From Propionibacteriaceae bacterium (GTDB taxonomy: Bacteria > Actinomycetota > Actinomycetes > Propionibacteriales > Propionibacteriaceae): a stretch of DNA of 9,083 nucleotides. The stretch covers positions 1-9,083 of the forward strand of contig JAIRVA010000050.1 of assembly GCA_031254155.1 (NCBI GenBank), read 5' to 3'. How positions within the stretch are numbered: position 1 is the first letter of the stretch; the number at the start of each line of letters is the position of its first letter. Made by a program: the position numbers and the translations under genes. Below, piece by piece: positions 6,558 through 9,083 of this stretch. Below the pieces are notes generated by a model, which ran no database searches, was not told where the DNA came from, and was given only the letters and a program-made list of their open reading frames with translations.

Positions 6558-6603
6558 AAATCGTGCGATGACGATAGAATGAAATCGTACGAAAGGAGCG
6601 GTC
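6558..6603 (+). promoter_or_regulatory. Autoregulatory promoter candidate of the Phd-PIN operon
   Basis: Two near-identical boxes, AAATCGTGCGA (6558-6568) and AAATCGTACGA (6582-6592), match at 10 of 11 positions and start 24 bases apart. Each contains the palindrome-like core TCGTRCGA. A good -10 hexamer, TAGAAT (6575-6580), lies between them. AAGGAG (6593-6598) follows, 5 bases before the antitoxin ATG. Paired short palindromes flanking or overlapping the -10 are typical of Phd/YefM autorepression. The two-turn spacing suggests cooperative binding on one DNA face. Confidence 0.6.
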
Positions 6604-6825
6604 ATGCCGGTCATTACGGCGACGGAGTTCAAAACTAATCTCGGCCGGTACCTCGACGCGGTGGCGTCAGAAGACGTGTTCATCACGCGTCAAGGTAAGG
6701 TCACCGCCAGGTTGACCTCGCCGGCCCGCGACAAGCTGCCGTTGCTCGATGAATTGGTCGGTATCGCTTCCCGGACCACGTTGACCGGCCGGGAAGCCCG
6801 GGGTGAGAGACTCTCCGGCACATGA
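6604..6825 (+). CDS. Phd/YefM-family antitoxin
   Basis: A 73-residue antitoxin and DNA-binding repressor, first gene of a type II toxin-antitoxin operon. The N-terminal two-thirds carries the Phd/YefM pattern: ITATEFKTNLGRYLDAV (residues 4-20), where the family's conserved 'A.EF..N' helix sits, then VFITRQGKVTARL (25-37), the strand pair that forms the dimeric DNA-binding fold. The C-terminal part (LLDELVGI, 47-54, then a charged tail) would thread over the toxin and block its active site. The ATG at 6604 is set by AAGGAG 5 bases upstream. The stop overlaps the toxin start as ATGA. A small palindrome, GAGAGaCTCTC (6805-6815), lies just before the toxin start and could limit toxin translation. 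The family call is secure; repression of its own promoter is inferred from the paired upstream boxes. Confidence 0.92.
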   Translation: MPVITATEFKTNLGRYLDAVASEDVFITRQGKVTARLTSPARDKLPLLDELVGIASRTTLTGREARGERLSGT

Positions 6826-7256
6826 AGGTACTCCTCGACGTCAACGTGGTGATCGACGTACTCGAGCGTCGGCCGGCGTTCTTCGCGAACTCGTACGCCG
6901 TGCTGCAAGCGGTGGCGGGCGGGCGTGTTGAAGGATTTGTGGCAGCGGGTAGTATCGCCGACATCCACTACATCCTGCGCCGTGCGGGCCTGACCGCGGG
7001 GCAGGCGCGGATGGCGTTGGCCAGCCTCATCCAGATCGTTGAGGTCGGGGACACCACTGCGGCCGACATCAACGACGCCCTGGTCTCGCCGATGACAGAT
7101 CCGGAGGATGCCCTTCTCGCGGCCTGCGCCAAGCGGCTCAGGGCTGACTACATCGTCACCCGGGACGGGAAAGACTTTGTGAACTCGCCCGTCCCGGCCA
7201 TCACGCCGGCTCAGTTGCTCACCCTCGCCTCGCTCGCCCGCCTGGCGCCCGGCTGA
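6822..7256 (+). CDS. PIN-domain toxin (PIN_3 type ribonuclease)
   Basis: Predicted Mg2+-dependent endoribonuclease of 144 residues, partner of the Phd/YefM protein just upstream. The family's acidic residues are visible: Asp6 in VLLDVNVVIDVL, Asp47 in GSIADIHYIL, Asp96 in the DPEDALLAACA block and Asp115 in YIVTRDGKDF. The ending SPVPAITPAQLL fits the PIN_3 subgroup better than classic VapC proteins with a VapB partner. With a Phd/YefM antitoxin this is a mixed pairing that is nonetheless known in bacteria. The start overlaps the antitoxin stop (ATGA), and no separate strong ribosome site is visible, so translation is likely coupled. Nothing is missing, so the toxin should be functional. Targets cannot be predicted; tRNA or rRNA cleavage is common for PIN toxins. 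The gene converges on the GNAT gene with 14 bases between them. Confidence 0.92.
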   Translation: MKVLLDVNVVIDVLERRPAFFANSYAVLQAVAGGRVEGFVAAGSIADIHYILRRAGLTAGQARMALASLIQIVEVGDTTAADINDALVSPMTDPEDALLAACAKRLRADYIVTRDGKDFVNSPVPAITPAQLLTLASLARLAPG

Positions 7257-7270
7257 CGACACAGCGTAAA

Positions 7271-7729
7271 TCAGCACTTCCCTGGGGCACTCATGATGAG
7301 GTGGGTCGCGGTCTCACCGACGACGTGAAAACCGCAGCGCTCGTAGAGGTGGTACGCGCGTGGGTTGGCCCGGTGTACGCGCAGGGTGACGGGGCGCGCC
7401 GTCGCCGCGGCGCGGGCCTGGACCCAGGTGAGTGCCGCCGATCCGGCGCCCTGGTGCTGGTGCTCCGGGCGGACCTCGAGGCTCTCGATGGCCACCTCGG
7501 CGGCGCGCTCATCAAGGTACATCGCCCCGACCGGAGTGTGATCAGTGAGGACGATGACGATGTCCACCGGATGGGCCAGCCGCGCCGAGAAGAACCCCTG
7601 TTGCCACGCTCGGCCGTGATCGTCGTAAACCGCGGTCACGAGTTCGGCGTATGACTCGTCGTGGAGCCGGGTGAGCCACGCCCGGTCATCGACGGTGGCC
7701 GCACGAAACCGGTAGACCTGCTCACTCAT
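7271..7729 (-). CDS. GNAT-family N-acetyltransferase
   Basis: Acetyl-CoA-dependent acetyltransferase of 152 residues with a single GNAT domain. Motif A is clear: the strand IESLEVRPEH (residues 81-90) runs into the acetyl-CoA pyrophosphate loop QHQGAG (91-96) and its helix. Motif B is TLRVHRANPRAYHLYERCGFHVVGE (115-139), including the usual Asn and Tyr near the sulfur of acetyl-CoA. The N-terminal half (residues 1-75) has the variable substrate-binding helices, so the acceptor cannot be named; amino acids, small amines and protein N-termini are all possible. The ATG at 7729 has AGG 7 bases upstream. It lies downstream of the glycerophosphotransferase on the same strand, separated by the 105-base inverted repeat, so it may be read from that message or from its own promoter. 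No transmembrane segment or signal peptide is present. Confidence 0.92.
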   Translation of the reverse strand: MSEQVYRFRAATVDDRAWLTRLHDESYAELVTAVYDDHGRAWQQGFFSARLAHPVDIVIVLTDHTPVGAMYLDERAAEVAIESLEVRPEHQHQGAGSAALTWVQARAAATARPVTLRVHRANPRAYHLYERCGFHVVGETATHLIMSAPGKC

Positions 7730-7753
7730 GGGACCAACCTACAGTGTCGCCGG

Positions 7754-7858
7754 TGTCATAACGTATGAGTGCGTGCTCGAGTGGCGGGAAATGTACAGTT
7801 GGCGGCGGGAAAACCGTACATTTCCCATCACTCGGGCCTCCGACCCCACGTTATGACA
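7754..7858. repeat. 105-base imperfect inverted repeat between two minus-strand genes
   Basis: The outer ends match exactly: TGTCATAACGT at 7754-7764 and ACGTTATGACA at 7848-7858. Two more blocks pair about the same centre (7806): CGAGTG (7778-7783) with CACTCG (7829-7834), and GGGAAATGTAC (7786-7796) with GTACATTTCCC (7816-7826). About 35 of 47 positions per arm match without gaps. A loop of roughly ten purine-rich bases closes it. The right end carries the last codons and TAA stop of the glycerophosphotransferase. It could be an inserted mobile-repeat copy, a processing or attenuation hairpin in the message, or a protein-binding site. There is no T-run for a standard terminator and no flanking duplication that I could see. 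Confidence 0.68.
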
Positions 7859-9083
7859 TCCGCGGCAAGGGGTGTGTGGGGTTCAGTTTGGGGGCCTCGT
7901 GTCCTGGCCAGATGAGGTCCAGGGGGTCGACTCGGTCGGGGGAGTCTTCGACGGCCGCCTCGATGAAGGTTTGGATGGCCGCCGGGTCGTACGTCTCCGC
8001 GACCAGGTCGCGCGCTAGGTCGGCCGGGTCGGCGTAGGTCCGGGCGGGAAAATCGGCGGGTGCGGTGTAGAAACCGCGGGCGTCCGCGTATTCGGCCTCG
8101 TCGGGGGCGTAAAAGTAGACCGGCGTCCCCCGGAGATAGGCTTCGTACGTGATCGCGGAGTAATCCGTGATCACCGCGTCGGCGACGGCGAGCAGCTGGA
8201 GGGCGGAGAAGTCGGGTACCTGGACGGACTGATTCACGAAGACCGGTGCGGTCGCCCGCCCGCGGACGGGGTGGGGTTTGACAACGAGGCACCAATCCGT
8301 TGCCGCCACCGCGTCCACCAGCGCCGACACGCGGGGGTCCGGGGTCTCACGGGGGTGGTCCCGCTGGCCGCGATGGTGAGCGACGGCAGATCGTACCTTG
8401 TCAACCGGGGACAGTGGGCCGGCGGTCGACGCGCGTACCGTCGCGGGGGTCGTCGACGCCCGCCCGGCGAGCCGGAGCGTCGGGGCGTACAACGCCACCT
8501 TCCGCCCGGCCAACTCGGGGTGGGCGCGCCAGATCTGCTCACGCCACGCGGCGATCACCCGCTCGTCGCGCAGCAGGTCGACCCGGGGCAGCCAGCCAAC
8601 GTGGAGGATGCCGGGGTCGCAGCCGTACGCCTCGGCGAAGAACGGGATCGCACCTTGACAACTGACCACCGCGTCGGTGTACCCGGCGTGCATCCGCAGC
8701 AGGCCGCTGAGGGTCCGGGCGGGGACGCGGCTCTGCGCCGACCAGCCCTCGGGCGCGTCGACGACGGACCAGCCGAACCGCTTGAACGCACCGAGGGCGT
8801 GCCAGAGCTGGACGACGCGCAGTCCGGGGCGGTGGCGGAGGGCGGAGACGAGGACCGAGTACGAGTCGAGGACCACCACCTTCGCCGTCGCCAGGTGGTA
8901 CAGCTGCCGGACCAGGTGAAACGCGTACCGGACGTACCCCAGCACACCGGGGCGTAACTCCCGGGCCAGGCAGACGATCCGGGGCGGGCGGGGCAGGGCG
9001 CGCAGCCGCTTGACCAAAACCGCGAAGTCGGGCGTCACCACGTCGGAATCCCAGGTGGTGAAGAGGACCTTGTCCTCAAGGGG
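7851..9083 (-). CDS. CDP-glycerol glycerophosphotransferase (TagB/TagF-like), 5' end outside window
   Basis: Membrane-associated GT-B enzyme that transfers glycerol phosphate from CDP-glycerol during teichoic acid or related cell-surface polymer synthesis. The frame is open to the window edge. A GTG at 9041 exists, but codons upstream of it read KVLFTTWDSD, resembling the family's N-terminal strand, so the gene almost certainly starts outside; 410 residues are visible. From that GTG: VVQLWHALGAFKRFG (77-90) carries the family's His (LWH), VKPHP (254-258) the second His region, and ITDYSAITYEAYLRGTPVYFY (291-311) the CDP-binding signature, followed by DEAEY and RGFY. A loose Ser/Thr/Arg-rich insertion separates the two domains (about 193-236). 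I see no membrane helix in the visible part. Whether it primes (TagB) or polymerises (TagF) cannot be told. Its final codons and stop lie inside the 105-base inverted repeat. Confidence 0.93.
   Translation of the reverse strand, partial: PLEDKVLFTTWDSDVVTPDFAVLVKRLRALPRPPRIVCLARELRPGVLGYVRYAFHLVRQLYHLATAKVVVLDSYSVLVSALRHRPGLRVVQLWHALGAFKRFGWSVVDAPEGWSAQSRVPARTLSGLLRMHAGYTDAVVSCQGAIPFFAEAYGCDPGILHVGWLPRVDLLRDERVIAAWREQIWRAHPELAGRKVALYAPTLRLAGRASTTPATVRASTAGPLSPVDKVRSAVAHHRGQRDHPRETPDPRVSALVDAVAATDWCLVVKPHPVRGRATAPVFVNQSVQVPDFSALQLLAVADAVITDYSAITYEAYLRGTPVYFYAPDEAEYADARGFYTAPADFPARTYADPADLARDLVAETYDPAAIQTFIEAAVEDSPDRVDPLDLIWPGHEAPKLNPTHPLPRMS

Noticed and set aside
7754..7858. CRISPR-like or plasmid-origin iterons at the second repeat element.
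   Set aside because: There is a single inverted pair rather than several direct repeats with regular spacers, and no cas or replication gene is nearby.

Overview
This is a high-GC window (mostly G/C at third codon positions, GTG starts, short intergenic gaps) that reads as the chromosome of an actinobacterium. A CDP-glycerol glycerophosphotransferase points to a teichoic-acid-making Gram-positive. A membrane-anchored DUF3048 protein and a toxin/antitoxin pair of a type I associate with actinobacteria fit this. I cannot name the genus. No tRNA, rRNA, CRISPR array, transposase or phage gene is visible.

Layout. Plus strand, 1-642: the 3' part of ribonuclease Z, facing a minus-strand block. Minus strand, 4879 down to 742: a P-type cation ATPase overlapping a 3-methyladenine DNA glycosylase by 8 bases, then a separate toxin-first toxin-antitoxin pair (BrnT-like toxin, then a protein with a C-terminal ribbon-helix-helix). 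A short inverted-repeat operator candidate precedes the toxin. The gap 4880-5422 separates the ATPase from the divergent plus-strand genes. It holds a 245-base element with 42-base imperfect terminal inverted repeats and internal hairpins. Plus strand, 5423-7256: a DUF3048 protein, then a Phd/YefM-PIN toxin-antitoxin operon with a likely autoregulatory promoter. Minus strand, 9083 down to 7271: a 5'-truncated CDP-glycerol glycerophosphotransferase and a GNAT acetyltransferase. A second long inverted repeat (105 bases) lies between these two and supplies the transferase's stop codon.

How it fits together. The ATPase and glycosylase are probably translationally coupled, although their functions (ion transport, alkylation repair) are not obviously linked. 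The two toxin-antitoxin modules differ in family and gene order and lie in the same few kilobases as two unrelated inverted-repeat elements, which suggests an accessory-rich stretch among housekeeping genes. I see no clear multi-gene defence or biosynthetic system. The best candidates for something undescribed are the two structured intergenic elements, the toxin-first pair with its operator, and a marked excess of the palindrome GTAC across the whole window.
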